A stretch of DNA of 64,000 nucleotides, taken from the NCBI RefSeq assembly GCF_008107625.1, contig NZ_SDKK01000003.1, positions 255,825-319,824 of the forward strand, in the 5' to 3' direction. Below the pieces are notes generated by a model, which searched no databases, had not been told where the DNA came from, and worked only from the letters and a program-made list of their open reading frames with translations. Numbering within the stretch: the stretch's first letter is position 1; each line of letters starts with the position of its first letter. The DNA comes from Zoogloea oleivorans (GTDB taxonomy: Bacteria > Pseudomonadota > Gammaproteobacteria > Burkholderiales > Rhodocyclaceae). A program made the position numbers and the translations under genes. Of this stretch, positions 9,591-18,640 are shown piece after piece.

Positions 9591-9973
9591 TCTAAACAAC
9601 CTCGATGATTGTGCAAGCGTGAATTGGCACAGCCTTCAAGGCGAGTTGCGGGTGATGCAGCGCCCCTTCTTTGCTGCGCTGCGGTAGCGGAAATATGTCA
9701 CGAAAAAACATGAGCTTCATTTTCGAATGTGTCTAAAACCGACAAAAATCACTGATTTCAATGCTGTGGTGCAGCATCTTTGTCGGCCTTTAAACTCGTT
9801 GACGACGTCAAGCAAGTCACGTAAAAGCAGAAATGTGTTCGCGTCAGGTTTAAAGAGAGTGCTTTTGCGTTGCGTGTTCGAAGAAATACCATCGAAAAAT
9901 CTTCGCTTGTCTTGACCCGATCGCAAGCCGGACGTCCGGATCGTATTACTGAAATCAAGAAGGAATTTGCAAT
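9591..9973. promoter_or_regulatory. Intergenic region between divergent clpS and cspA (383 bp)
   Basis: This AT-richer stretch must hold the clpS promoter (left) and the cspA promoter with its leader (right). A candidate sigma70-type promoter for cspA is TTGACG at 9799-9804, a 17-bp spacer and TAAAAG at 9822-9827. It would give a leader of roughly 140 nt, as cold-shock genes often have. No open frame of interest is seen. Confidence 0.45.
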
Positions 9974-10177
9974 ATGGCAACTGGTACTGTTAAGTGGTTC
10001 AACGACGCCAAGGGCTTCGGCTTTATTACGCCGGACGATGGTAGCGAAGATTTGTTCGCACACTTCTCCGCCATCACGATGGGCGGTTTCAAGTCGCTGA
10101 AGGAGGGGGAGAAGGTTCAGTTCGACATCACCCAGGGGCCGAAGGGCAAGCAGGCGTCGAACATTCAGCGCGCTTGA
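9974..10177 (+). CDS. cspA: Cold-shock protein CspA family
   Basis: The product is a 67-aa single cold-shock (OB-fold) domain that binds single-stranded RNA and DNA and melts RNA structure. The RNP1 motif KGFGFI (residues 13-18) and an RNP2-like LFAHF (about 30) are both present, as is the usual start [12 protein letters not shown] good ribosome site (AAGAAGGA) precedes the ATG. The long leader upstream suggests post-transcriptional temperature control. A strong terminator follows at 10223. Confidence 0.96.
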   Translation: MATGTVKWFNDAKGFGFITPDDGSEDLFAHFSAITMGGFKSLKEGEKVQFDITQGPKGKQASNIQRA

Positions 10178-10222
10178 TCCTTCCGGCTTGTCAGGCCTTC
10201 AAGTCCTGACGTCGTGATCCAG

Positions 10223-10262
10223 ACCGCCGATGCGCGCAAGTGCATCGGCGGTTTTGCTTTTG
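10223..10262 (+). terminator. Intrinsic terminator of cspA
   Basis: Perfect 11-bp arms ACCGCCGATGC / GCATCGGCGGT with an 8-nt loop are followed by TTTGCTTTTGC. Confidence 0.9.
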
Positions 10263-10298
10263 CTTCGAGCGCACAGATTTTGCCGGGCGGCGGACAAC

Positions 10299-10325
10299 AA
10301 AAAACCCGCTGGGAGCGGGTTTTCT
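10299..10325 (-). terminator. Intrinsic terminator of rpmB-rpmG
   Basis: Arms AAAACCCGCT / AGCGGGTTTT with a GGG loop are followed on the minus strand by TTGTTG. It lies 36 bp past the rpmG stop. Confidence 0.85.
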
Positions 10326-10360
10326 GGGTGCAACAAGCGGTAATCGCGTGCCGGAAGCAA

Positions 10361-10528
10361 TTACTTGAGCTTCACTTCCTTGTAGGCCACGTGCTTGCGG
10401 ACAACGGGGTCATACTTGTTGAACTCAAGCTTGCCCGGGGTGGTGCGCTTGTTCTTGGAGGTGGTGTAAAAATGCCCAGTCCCGGCAGTGGACTCGAGCT
10501 TGATTTTTTCGCGGCCGCCTTTTGCCAT
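10361..10528 (-). CDS. rpmG: 50S ribosomal protein bL33
   Basis: The product is a 55-aa basic ribosomal protein translated from ATG 10528: it begins [20 protein letters not shown] and ends [13 protein letters not shown]. The usual [15 protein letters not shown] block is intact. It lacks the CxxC pairs of the zinc-binding form, so this is the zinc-independent paralogue type. It lies 28 bp downstream of rpmB in the conserved rpmB-rpmG order, and a terminator follows. Confidence 0.97.
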   Translation of the reverse strand: MAKGGREKIKLESTAGTGHFYTTSKNKRTTPGKLEFNKYDPVVRKHVAYKEVKLK

Positions 10529-10556
10529 CTTGATCTATCTCCTGGTGTAGAAAGGC

Positions 10557-10793
10557 TTAGATCTTGTCGCCGCGAGCGCGCAGCTCTGCGACGACAGCGT
10601 CGATGCCTTTTTTGTCAATGGTGCGCAGGGCAGCGTTGGATACGCGCAGGCGTACCCAGCGGTTCTCAGCCTCGCTCCAGAACTTGCGGTTCTGCAGGTT
10701 CGGCAGGAAGCGGCGCTTGGTCTTGTTGTTCGCGTGGGAAACGTTGTTTCCCACCATCGGTGCTTTTCCGGTCACTTGGCAAACGCGAGCCAT
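10557..10793 (-). CDS. rpmB: 50S ribosomal protein bL28
   Basis: The product is a 78-aa protein of the large subunit. It has the family start [20 protein letters not shown], the central [14 protein letters not shown] and the [15 protein letters not shown] block. The ATG at 10793 gives the standard length; the frame remains open further upstream across the promoter but that part is not conserved. A consensus-like promoter sits 40 bp upstream. It is the first gene of the rpmB-rpmG operon. Confidence 0.97.
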   Translation of the reverse strand: MARVCQVTGKAPMVGNNVSHANNKTKRRFLPNLQNRKFWSEAENRWVRLRVSNAALRTIDKKGIDAVVAELRARGDKI

Positions 10794-10832
10794 TTGTTGC
10801 TCCAAACTGGTTTTGATTCGATAAGACTCTCG

Positions 10833-10862
10833 ATTATAAGCGACGAAGTTTGCTCGAATCAA
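10833..10862 (-). promoter_or_regulatory. Sigma70-type promoter of rpmB-rpmG
   Basis: On the minus strand, TTGATT (10862-10857) is followed after 18 bp by a perfect TATAAT (10838-10833). The start site would lie about 30 bp before the rpmB ATG. Confidence 0.75.
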
Positions 10863-10911
10863 TAGCTCGGTGAGATTGGCGTGATGAATAGCCGTTCCGG
10901 AGGCCTGAAAC

Positions 10912-11589
10912 CTACAGCAGACCGCGCTCGGCGAAGGATACCGGCGGGCTGTTGCCAGCCACCACGAAATGGTCGAGAACCCTTACGTCCACAAGGGCGA
11001 GGGCCTTGCTGAGGGCTTGCGTGATGGCCTGATCGGCATGGCTGGGTTCGCCGACTCCCGACGGATGATTGTGCGCAAGAATAACTGCGGCGGCGTTGCG
11101 TTCGAGGACCAGTTTGACCACTTCACGGGGGTAAACCGAGGTTTGCGACAGGGTTCCGCGGAAAAGTTCTTCGCTGCCCATGACCCGGTTCTGGGCGTCG
11201 AGGAGCAGGATCAGGAAAACTTCGTGAGGTAGCTGACCGAGCTTGAGGCGCAGCCAGTCGCGTACTGCGGCTGGCGAATCGAAGACATCCCGTTTGGCCA
11301 TCTCTTCACCGAGGGCGCGGCGGGCGAGTTCGAGGACGGCCTGGAGTTGGGCGTATTTGGCAGGACCCATGCCGGGAATGGCGGAGAAGGCTGTTGCCGA
11401 CGCCGAGCACAGGGCCGACAGGCCGCCGAAGTGGCCGAGGAGGTCGCGGGCCAGGTCGACGGCGCTTTTACCCCGGATGCCGACGCGCAGGAAGAGGGCG
11501 AGGAGTTCGGCGTCGGACAGGGCCGTTGCGCCATGGGCGAGCAGACGTTCTCGCGGGCGTTCGTCTGCAGGCCAGTCGGTGATTGCCAT
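10912..11589 (-). CDS. radC: RadC-family JAB-domain protein
   Basis: The product is a 225-aa protein with an N-terminal helix-hairpin-helix-like UPF0758 domain (about 1-95, with [14 protein letters not shown]) and a C-terminal JAMM metalloprotease-like domain. The zinc ligands are visible as HNHPSG plus a downstream Asp (EPSHAD). Despite the name, a role in DNA repair is not established for the family. The position next to rpmBG and divergent from coaBC is a common proteobacterial arrangement. Start codons of radC and coaBC are under 50 bp apart, so their promoters overlap. Confidence 0.93.
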   Translation of the reverse strand: MAITDWPADERPRERLLAHGATALSDAELLALFLRVGIRGKSAVDLARDLLGHFGGLSALCSASATAFSAIPGMGPAKYAQLQAVLELARRALGEEMAKRDVFDSPAAVRDWLRLKLGQLPHEVFLILLLDAQNRVMGSEELFRGTLSQTSVYPREVVKLVLERNAAAVILAHNHPSGVGEPSHADQAITQALSKALALVDVRVLDHFVVAGNSPPVSFAERGLL

Positions 11590-11636
11590 GGCGTGTACAA
11601 TTCCAGCTTCTGAAGGTTACTGATAATACCATTGGC

Positions 11637-12827
11637 ATGATCGAGCTGAAGGGCAGGAAACTGGTTTTGGGCGTAACCGGCGGGGTGGCGGCTTACAAGG
11701 CGGCGGAGTTGGTGCGCCTGCTTGGCAAGGCGGGCGCCGATGTGCATGTGGTGCTTACCGAAGGCGGGGCGCGCTTTGTTACCGCGGTAACCTTCCAGGC
11801 CTTGTCGGGTAACCGGGTATGGACGGATCTGTGGGATCCGCGCATGGATAACAACATGGCGCACATCGATCTCACCCGCGATGCCGACGCGATCCTGATT
11901 GCGCCAGCGACGGCTGACGTGATGGCCAAGCTGGCGCATGGCCAGGCCGATGATCTGCTGACGACCCTGTGCCTGGCGCGGGATTGTCCGTTGCTGGTTG
12001 CGCCGGCCATGAACCGCCAGATGTGGGAACACCCGGCCACCCGTCGGAATGCGGCGCAATTGGTGGCCGATGGCGTGACGCTTCTGGGGCCTGCGGCAGG
12101 TGAGCAGGCCTGTGGCGAAGTCGGCCTCGGCCGGATGCTGGAGCCCGAAGCGCTGTGCGAGGCGGTGATCGGCTTCTTCCAGCCCAGGCTGCTGGCCGGC
12201 CGGCGCATCGTGATGACCGCCGGGCCGACCTTTGAAGCCATCGATCCGGTGCGTGGCATTACCAATTCCAGTTCCGGAAAAATGGCTTACGGACTGGCCC
12301 GGGCCTGCGCTCAGGCGGGGGCCGAGGTCATACTGGTGAGCGGGCCGGTGGCCCTGTCGGTGCCGGAAGGCTGCCGCCGGGTAAATGTGAAAAGTGCGCT
12401 GGAGATGCGTGAGGCGGTGTTTGCGGCGCTGCCGGGAGCGGATGTGTTCATCGGCGTGGCGGCGGTGGCGGATTACCGGCCGGCGACCTCGGCCGAACAC
12501 AAGATCAAGAAATCCGGCGCGGAGCTGACCATTACGCTGACGCCGAATCCGGACATTCTCGCCGACGTGGCGGGCTTGCCCAATCCGCCGTTCTGCGTGG
12601 GTTTTGCCGCCGAGAGCCGCAATCTGGATGAATACGCCGAGGGCAAGCGCAAGGCCAAGAAATTGCCGCTGATCGTCGGCAATCTGGTGCAGGACGGCCT
12701 GGGTGGTGACGACAACGAAGTGGTGCTGTTCGACGCAGCCGGACGACACCCTTTGCCCAAGGCGCCGAAGCCCGAGGTGGCGCGCGCCATCGTGGCCCAT
12801 CTGGCCGCGCTTTTGCCGAAGATCTGA
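11637..12827 (+). CDS. coaBC: Bifunctional phosphopantothenoylcysteine decarboxylase / phosphopantothenate-cysteine ligase
   Basis: The product is a 396-aa fusion enzyme for two coenzyme A biosynthesis steps. The N-terminal flavoprotein CoaC half (about 1-185) has the [17 protein letters not shown] loop and PAMNRQMW. The C-terminal CoaB half has [17 protein letters not shown] and [10 protein letters not shown] near residue 205 for CTP binding. The start at 11637 ([12 protein letters not shown]) matches the family; an upstream in-frame ATG at 11583 overlaps the radC promoter zone and is unlikely. dut follows after 29 bp and is probably co-transcribed. Confidence 0.96.
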   Translation: MIELKGRKLVLGVTGGVAAYKAAELVRLLGKAGADVHVVLTEGGARFVTAVTFQALSGNRVWTDLWDPRMDNNMAHIDLTRDADAILIAPATADVMAKLAHGQADDLLTTLCLARDCPLLVAPAMNRQMWEHPATRRNAAQLVADGVTLLGPAAGEQACGEVGLGRMLEPEALCEAVIGFFQPRLLAGRRIVMTAGPTFEAIDPVRGITNSSSGKMAYGLARACAQAGAEVILVSGPVALSVPEGCRRVNVKSALEMREAVFAALPGADVFIGVAAVADYRPATSAEHKIKKSGAELTITLTPNPDILADVAGLPNPPFCVGFAAESRNLDEYAEGKRKAKKLPLIVGNLVQDGLGGDDNEVVLFDAAGRHPLPKAPKPEVARAIVAHLAALLPKI

Positions 12828-12856
12828 CCCCATTCCATTACCTGGAGCAAATCACC

Positions 12857-13306
12857 ATGCACAGTATTGATATCCGGATTCTCGACGAGCGTCTGAAGAA
12901 TCAGCCGCCGGCCTACGCGACCAGCGGTTCTGCCGGTCTGGATCTGCGGGCTTGCCTGGAGGCGCCCATTGCCCTGGCGCCGGGCCACACTACGCTGGTG
13001 CCGACGGGCATCGCCCTGCATCTGGCCGATCCAGGGCTGGCGGCGATGATCCTGCCGCGCTCCGGCCTGGGCCACAAGCACGGCATCGTGCTGGGCAATC
13101 TGGTCGGTTTGATCGATTCGGACTACCAAGGGCAGATTTTTGTCTCGGTCTGGAATCGGGGGCATGAGAGCTTCACCATCCAGCCGATGGAGCGCATCGC
13201 CCAGTTGGTGGTGGTGCCGGTGCTGCAGGTGGCCTTCAATGTCGTCGACAGCTTCGACCAGAGCGCGCGCGGCGTGAGTGGCTTCGGTAGCACGGGCAAG
13301 CACTGA
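12857..13306 (+). CDS. dut: dUTP diphosphatase
   Basis: The product is a 149-aa subunit of the trimeric dUTPase that makes dUMP and keeps uracil out of DNA. All five motifs are visible: [40 protein letters not shown] and the C-terminal [10 protein letters not shown] arm. A GGAGCAAATCACC leader precedes the ATG. Its TGA shares one base with the next ATG (TGATG), so the NUDIX gene is coupled to it; both encode nucleotide-sanitising enzymes. Confidence 0.97.
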   Translation: MHSIDIRILDERLKNQPPAYATSGSAGLDLRACLEAPIALAPGHTTLVPTGIALHLADPGLAAMILPRSGLGHKHGIVLGNLVGLIDSDYQGQIFVSVWNRGHESFTIQPMERIAQLVVVPVLQVAFNVVDSFDQSARGVSGFGSTGKH

Positions 13307-13734
13307 TGCGGCATCCGGGCATCCCGACGGGTGTTCACGTGCTGCTCGAGCAGGATGGTTGTGTGCTGCTGATGCGTCGGGCGGGGACGGGGTTTTTCGA
13401 TGGGCTCTACAGCCTGCCTGGCGGCCACGTCGAGGAGGGTGAAACCCTGCGCGCGACGGCGGTGCGTGAGATGCGTGAAGAGTTGGGTATTGATCTTGCC
13501 GAGGCGGGGCTGACGGTGCTGGGTGTTGTCCATCGGCGCTCCGATACCAACCGGATCGATTTTTTCCTGCGGGCGGCCGAGTGGTCGGGTGAGCCGGTCA
13601 TTGCCGAGCCTGACAAGTGCGATGCGCTTCTCTGGTGTCGGCGGGATGTCTTGCCGGAGGCTGTCGTGCCCTACATCCGTGATGCGCTTGAGGCTGGCCC
13701 AGGGCCGTGGATTCACGAGTCTGGCTGGGCCTGA
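13306..13734 (+). CDS. NUDIX hydrolase
   Basis: The product is a 142-aa enzyme with a complete Nudix box: GGHVEEGETLRA followed by REMREELGI (about residues 38-61). It probably hydrolyses a nucleoside diphosphate derivative. The start overlaps the dut stop by one base, and the pairing with dut suggests nucleotide-pool cleaning. The substrate cannot be read from sequence. The C-terminal half is typical of the family, with a conserved ALLWCRRDVLP. Confidence 0.9.
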   Translation: MRHPGIPTGVHVLLEQDGCVLLMRRAGTGFFDGLYSLPGGHVEEGETLRATAVREMREELGIDLAEAGLTVLGVVHRRSDTNRIDFFLRAAEWSGEPVIAEPDKCDALLWCRRDVLPEAVVPYIRDALEAGPGPWIHESGWA

Positions 13735-13735
13735 A

Positions 13736-13768
13736 ATGAAAAACCCGGCTCGCCAGGAGCCGGGTTGA
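13736..13768 (-). terminator. Intrinsic terminator of the 3HB-oligomer hydrolase gene
   Basis: Arms AACCCGGCTC / GAGCCGGGTT with a 5-nt loop are followed by TTTTTCATTTC on the minus strand. On the plus strand there is no T run, so it mainly serves the leftward gene. It may also block read-through from the NUDIX gene. Confidence 0.75.
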
Positions 13769-13790
13769 AGCTGCAGGTTTCTCTTGGTGT

Positions 13791-16463
13791 TCAGTCGGGC
13801 ACGCTGACCGTTCCGCTGCTGTAGGTGATGGCGTCGCCGTTGGCCGGGGTGCTGGCAATGGCCGGTACGTTGCTTGCCGAGATGGCGGATGCCGCACCCG
13901 CGGTGCCGCTGCGTGGCGTGGTCCGCACCACTTGGGAGGCGGGCAGGGCAGCGCCGTTCTTCAGGTGGGCGTACATCAGGTCCATGGCCTGGTTGAAGTA
14001 CACGTGCAGGGGAACAAGTCGCGTGTCGTAGCCGGGTAGCGCGGCGTTGTCGATGAAGCTGTCGAAGTGCTGGGCGTTCGTTACCTCGTAGTAACGCAGC
14101 CGGCTCTTGCTGTCATCGGCTTTCTGGCTTGCACCGTAGTAGGCACGTGACGCGTGATTCACCGGGATCAGGGTGTCGGAGCGACCAGATACGATGATCG
14201 CCGGTTTGCCGTCGAGCGCACCCTTTACCTGTACTTCGGCGATGCCCTTTTGCACCCTTTCAGACTGGGCCAGCAAGGTGCCGGTCAGCTTGCTGCCGGT
14301 CACCGGATCGCTGCCGGTGACCAGAGAGCGGGCGCACAGGGCTCCGTCCAGTGCGCCGTCGGCAAGGCCGGTGGATGGCGACACCGCCAAAACATCCCGT
14401 TTGGCGCCACCGCTCGCATCGTTGTAGACCAAGTTGATTCCGCCGGTGGGCGGAACCCCGTTGCCGCTGGCAAAGATGCCGGCCTGCACCAGCGGGCTGG
14501 TGGCCGTGACATTGCCGAGCGTTGCACCGGCGGTGCCTACCGTGGTGGCAAAGCTGAAGCCGCACACGTTGTCGGTCACGCTGAAACGCCCGTAAGTGTT
14601 GAGGTAGGTGACGACGATCGACGGCGTGGCCAGGGCGTGGTGCGATGCGTGGAAGACATCGCTGGCGCTGGTCCAGCCGTAGGTGTGGAGCTTCTGCAGG
14701 GCTTCGTCGGCCTGGGCCTGGGTGGTGGTGCCGTTGAGCAGGCCCTTGGCCTTGAGGGCCGTGCAGCGGTTGGTGGCGTAGCCGGCGATGAAGGCCGCGC
14801 CAGGCGAGCCGGTGGCATCACTGGCTAGTGCGGCGCAGGGCTGGTAGAGGTTGGCGTAGGTGAAGTAGTCGAGCAGTGGCTTGCCGAGGGTGGCGACGGT
14901 GCCTGTACCCTGCTTGATGCTGACGCCGCTCATGTCTTTGGGCTGGATTTGCGGCTCGCTCACCGCCACGCCGTCGATCAGGCCGAGTTTGTCCTGTTCG
15001 GCTGCAATCAGGGCTGCGCCCGCGCCGTTCGATGCGGAAGAGGCGATCACCAGCGTATTGCCCGGGCGGATGATGCGTGGCTTCTTGCCGGAGGCATCGG
15101 CCGTGCCGTATTTTTCGTTGAGCACGTAGAAGGCGAAGCCGACGGCATCCAGGGTGTACTTGCCCCAGTCCTTTTCCGGGTTCTGGCGGGAGTGGGCGTG
15201 CTTGTAGGCGATCCGGTTCGGGAAGGTCAGGTTGAAAGCGTCGAGTTCGCTCTTCGATATGTCTGCCGCGAAGTGGGCTGTCGTGCCGGCGGCGCTGGCC
15301 GTGGCGACCGTGCCGTCGATCAGGTTGACGGTGTCGGCGGCCAGGTCGTGCATGCCGTTGCCGCTGCCCTTGTCGGAGTAGGCCACCGCGCAGCCGTGCT
15401 TGAGACCCCATTCGCCGGCCGTGCCGATGGCGCCGTAAACACCGCGGGAGCCGGACGAGGTGGCGGTGACGATGCACGGCTTGGTCTTGTCGAAGCTGTT
15501 GGGTACCTGAACCATCAGGGTAATCTTGCGCTTGCCACTGGCGTCGCTTGAATAGGCGATGGCTTCCGTGCCGGCGATCTTCCCTTCGCCGAGGGTGTCG
15601 TTGCCGCTGATGTCGATGTTCGGGCCGTACAGCGTGCCGTAGCCACCGGCCGCCTTGTTGGCGTCCACCAGGGCCCGGTAGTTGTTGTAGATGGCGTTGC
15701 GACGCAGTTCGCTGGCGGTGGGGGCGGCGGCGCTGGCGTAGGTCGGTGCTGTTGCGCTGCCGAGTCCGGTCTTGCCGAGCCCTGCAGTGAGCAGGTCGTC
15801 GCTGGTGCCGTCGTAGGTTTGTGTGGTGTAGCTGCTGGCCCAAATGCGCTCGGGCAGAACGTTGTAGGCGATGAAGGTGCCAGCCGACGGCCTGGCGTCC
15901 ACCAGGCTCAGCAGGCGATCGATCTCGTCGCCATCGGTGTCAGGCGTGCCCGGGGTGAATGTTGCGCTGCGCAGGCTGGCGGGGCGTTTGCCGAGTTCGG
16001 TCTGCAGGGTGTCCAGCAGCTTGTTGTCGGCGCTGAGCAGGGTTGCGGCGCTGATGCCCATGAAGTTCGCTGAGCGGAAGGCCGCCTGCAGGTCGGCATC
16101 GGAATTTGCACCCAGGGCGAGGAGTGCGATGCTGTTGGTGGCGTTGTTGATATTGACTGGCTTGTCTGCGTCTTCCACCGTCACGAGGGCGTGCCAGATG
16201 CCCTTGTCGCCCGTCACTTGCAGCATGAGGGGGTAGGTCAGCCCGCTCACATTCAGTGCATAGTTGCCATTTGCATCCGTGGTGGCTGTCAGGGTTCTTC
16301 CGGAGGTGTCTTTGGCTGTGATGGTCTTGTTGGCTATCGCGAGCCCTTCGGCTGCGATGCCGCTGAGCTGGGAGTCATGCTTGCCATTGCCTCCGCAGGC
16401 GGTCAGGATCAGGGCGCTGCTGATGGCCAGGGTGAGGGCCCGCAGGCGAAACCGGTGTTCCAT
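13791..16463 (-). CDS. D-(-)-3-hydroxybutyrate oligomer hydrolase, lipoprotein form
   Basis: The product is an 890-aa protein with a type II (lipoprotein) signal peptide: LAISSALILTACGG, with the lipid-accepting Cys near residue 22. After it comes a carboxypeptidase-regulatory-like beta-sandwich segment (about 35-100, with TDANGNYALNVSG). The long 3HB-oligomer hydrolase domain follows, with IASSASNGAGAALI as the likely serine nucleophile region (about 475). The family cleaves water-soluble 3-hydroxybutyrate oligomers, the products of PHB depolymerase. With the phasin at 20 kb it indicates PHB metabolism, here on oligomers outside the cytosol. It stands alone with its own terminator. Confidence 0.85.
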   Translation of the reverse strand: MEHRFRLRALTLAISSALILTACGGNGKHDSQLSGIAAEGLAIANKTITAKDTSGRTLTATTDANGNYALNVSGLTYPLMLQVTGDKGIWHALVTVEDADKPVNINNATNSIALLALGANSDADLQAAFRSANFMGISAATLLSADNKLLDTLQTELGKRPASLRSATFTPGTPDTDGDEIDRLLSLVDARPSAGTFIAYNVLPERIWASSYTTQTYDGTSDDLLTAGLGKTGLGSATAPTYASAAAPTASELRRNAIYNNYRALVDANKAAGGYGTLYGPNIDISGNDTLGEGKIAGTEAIAYSSDASGKRKITLMVQVPNSFDKTKPCIVTATSSGSRGVYGAIGTAGEWGLKHGCAVAYSDKGSGNGMHDLAADTVNLIDGTVATASAAGTTAHFAADISKSELDAFNLTFPNRIAYKHAHSRQNPEKDWGKYTLDAVGFAFYVLNEKYGTADASGKKPRIIRPGNTLVIASSASNGAGAALIAAEQDKLGLIDGVAVSEPQIQPKDMSGVSIKQGTGTVATLGKPLLDYFTYANLYQPCAALASDATGSPGAAFIAGYATNRCTALKAKGLLNGTTTQAQADEALQKLHTYGWTSASDVFHASHHALATPSIVVTYLNTYGRFSVTDNVCGFSFATTVGTAGATLGNVTATSPLVQAGIFASGNGVPPTGGINLVYNDASGGAKRDVLAVSPSTGLADGALDGALCARSLVTGSDPVTGSKLTGTLLAQSERVQKGIAEVQVKGALDGKPAIIVSGRSDTLIPVNHASRAYYGASQKADDSKSRLRYYEVTNAQHFDSFIDNAALPGYDTRLVPLHVYFNQAMDLMYAHLKNGAALPASQVVRTTPRSGTAGAASAISASNVPAIASTPANGDAITYSSGTVSVPD

Positions 16464-16590
16464 GTGTCTCCTCCTTTTATTGGTTGTGGAAGTGCTATCT
16501 GAGTAGCGGCTTCATCGCCAATATTGATCTTCGATAGCCGGAGGCGACACTGGGGTTTACGTGCATCAGGATGAAAAAACCGCCAGATGA

Positions 16591-18345
16591 TCAGTCTGGG
16601 CTGGCGAAGGCGTTGCAGAAGCGCAATTCCTGCGGATAGGGGTAGAAGTCTTCCACGTAGCCCTTGCGGATTTTTTCCTGGGCGTCCTGCCAGAACCTGG
16701 GCTCCAGCAGGTTGCGGTGGTGCTTCAGGAAGGCCTTGCGGATCTTGGCCTGGCCGAGCAGGAAGGTGGCGAATTCTTCCGGGAAGACGTCCATCGGCCC
16801 GGCCGAATACCAGGGCTCGCTGGACATTTCAGCTTCTTCGTTGGGGGCCGGCGGAATCTTGCGAAAGTTGCAGTCGGTCATGTACTCGATCTCGTCGTAG
16901 TCGTAAAAAACCACGCGGCCATAGCGGGTAACGCCGAAATTCTTCCACAGCATGTCGCCGGGGAAGATGTTGGCGATGGCCAGCTCGCCGATGGCCTGGC
17001 CGTATTCGCGTACGGCGTTGTCCACTTGTTCGTCGGTGGCTTTGTCGAGGTAGATGTTGAGCGGCGTCATGCGGCGCTCGATGTACACATGCTTGACCAC
17101 CAGCGTGTCGCCGTCCTCCTCGATGACCGACGGGGCGAGTTGCTTGAGTTGGGCGATCAGGTCGGGGTGGAAGCGGCTGCGCGGCAGGGCGACGTTGGAG
17201 AATTCCAGCGTGTCGGCCATGCGCCCGACTCGGTCCACCTGGCGCACCAGCAGGTATTTGCGCTTGACGGTGGCCCGGTCCATGTTCTTGGAGCTGCCGA
17301 ATACGTCCTTGATGATCTTGAATACGTAGGGGTAGGACGGCAGTGTAAACACCAGCATCACCAGGCCGCGAATGCCCGGCGCCTCGATAAACTGGTCGTT
17401 GGAGTGGCGCAGGTGGGCGATCAGGTCGCGGAAGAAGATGGTCTTGCCCTGTTTGCCGAGGCCCAACATGGTGTACAGCTCGGAGCGCGGTTTGGTGGGC
17501 ATGATGCTGCGCAGGAACTGCACGTAGCCGGAAGGCACTTCCATGTCCACCAGGAAGTAGGCGCGGGACAGGGAGAACAGCAGCGAGATGCGCCAGGTGT
17601 CGAGGAGGATGGTGTCCAGGTGCAGCATGCCCGATGCGCCATGTCGCACGGCGATCACGAAGGGCGTTTCCTGGTAGCCATTGACAGCCTTGCCGATGAT
17701 GTAGGCCGTCTTGTTGCGGTAGAACGCCGAGTAAAGCACCTGGATCTGGCAGTTCACCTCCATCTTCGGCCACTCGCCCAGGTGCTTCTCGACGCTGCGC
17801 ATCACGTAATCCACGTCCCGTTCCAGGTTCTCGAAGGGGCGTTGCCAGTCAAAGTCCTCGATGATCCGGCGGATGGTGGTGCGCAGGCCTTCGTCCCGGG
17901 GGTAGTAGCTGCTGTAGGTGGGCGGGAAGGACTCGATGTAGTCCGTCGAAATGGCCGGGCGGGTGAAGATGTAGGCGTTGTTGAAGTAGTCCCGGTGCAG
18001 GATCTTGGTGGTTACCGAGTTGAAGAAGGTCTCGGCCAGTTCGGGCTGCTTGTGGTTGATGAGCAGGCCGATGTAGTGCAGCTTGACGGCTTGCCAGGTG
18101 GCGTCGTCGATGGTCCCGGCGTTGAATTCCTCGTGCAGGCGCTGTACGGTTTCATTGACCCGGTCGTCGTAGAACTGCACCCGTTCGCGGACGGCTGACA
18201 GTTGCTCCTGCCATGCGGCGGCCTCGTAGCTTTCCTTGGCCCGCCGGGAGGTCTCGCGGAAAATCCGGTAGTGCTTGTTGAAGCCTTCGACCATGGCTTG
18301 GGCAATGGCCTGGATGACCGGATTTCCGTTTGTATTGGCGTCCAT
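16591..18345 (-). CDS. aceK: Isocitrate dehydrogenase kinase/phosphatase
   Basis: The product is a 584-aa bifunctional enzyme that phosphorylates and dephosphorylates Icd, switching carbon between the TCA cycle and the glyoxylate shunt. The unusual kinase P-loop APGIRGLVMLVF (about residue 325), the VFKIIKD strand and the VVFYDYDEIEYMTDCNFRKI metal-binding segment (about 475) are present. The start at 18345 (MDANTNGNP) has GGGGAGGA right before it. It is divergent from its substrate gene icd across 295 bp, not in an aceBAK operon; aceA is 12 kb away. Confidence 0.97.
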   Translation of the reverse strand: MDANTNGNPVIQAIAQAMVEGFNKHYRIFRETSRRAKESYEAAAWQEQLSAVRERVQFYDDRVNETVQRLHEEFNAGTIDDATWQAVKLHYIGLLINHKQPELAETFFNSVTTKILHRDYFNNAYIFTRPAISTDYIESFPPTYSSYYPRDEGLRTTIRRIIEDFDWQRPFENLERDVDYVMRSVEKHLGEWPKMEVNCQIQVLYSAFYRNKTAYIIGKAVNGYQETPFVIAVRHGASGMLHLDTILLDTWRISLLFSLSRAYFLVDMEVPSGYVQFLRSIMPTKPRSELYTMLGLGKQGKTIFFRDLIAHLRHSNDQFIEAPGIRGLVMLVFTLPSYPYVFKIIKDVFGSSKNMDRATVKRKYLLVRQVDRVGRMADTLEFSNVALPRSRFHPDLIAQLKQLAPSVIEEDGDTLVVKHVYIERRMTPLNIYLDKATDEQVDNAVREYGQAIGELAIANIFPGDMLWKNFGVTRYGRVVFYDYDEIEYMTDCNFRKIPPAPNEEAEMSSEPWYSAGPMDVFPEEFATFLLGQAKIRKAFLKHHRNLLEPRFWQDAQEKIRKGYVEDFYPYPQELRFCNAFASPD

Positions 18346-18640
18346 TTTTCCTCCCCTTGATCGGCTTGCGGAACGAAAGTCTAGCATTCGGCGTCAAGCC
18401 AAAATACACCGCGGGAGCGGGGTGGGGCCCGCGCCCGCGGTGTGCCGATCGGGCTTGCGCACTGCAGCTTTTAGCGCGCCACTATTTCAGCCATAATCAA
18501 AAAAGCCTGTTCCTGCGCCGGCAAGCTTGTCGGGTAGGGCGGGCAGCGAGTCGGTTGCGTGGGAGGCATTCTCCTCGTGGCTTTCGCCACAGCCCGACCG
18601 AAGCGCCCGTACGATACGAAACATATTCGAGGGAGTTGGA

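Noticed and set aside
11211-12833. A 540-codon minus-strand frame across coaBC
   Set aside because: Antisense to coaBC; it only gains a radC-like stretch by reading radC out of frame at its end.
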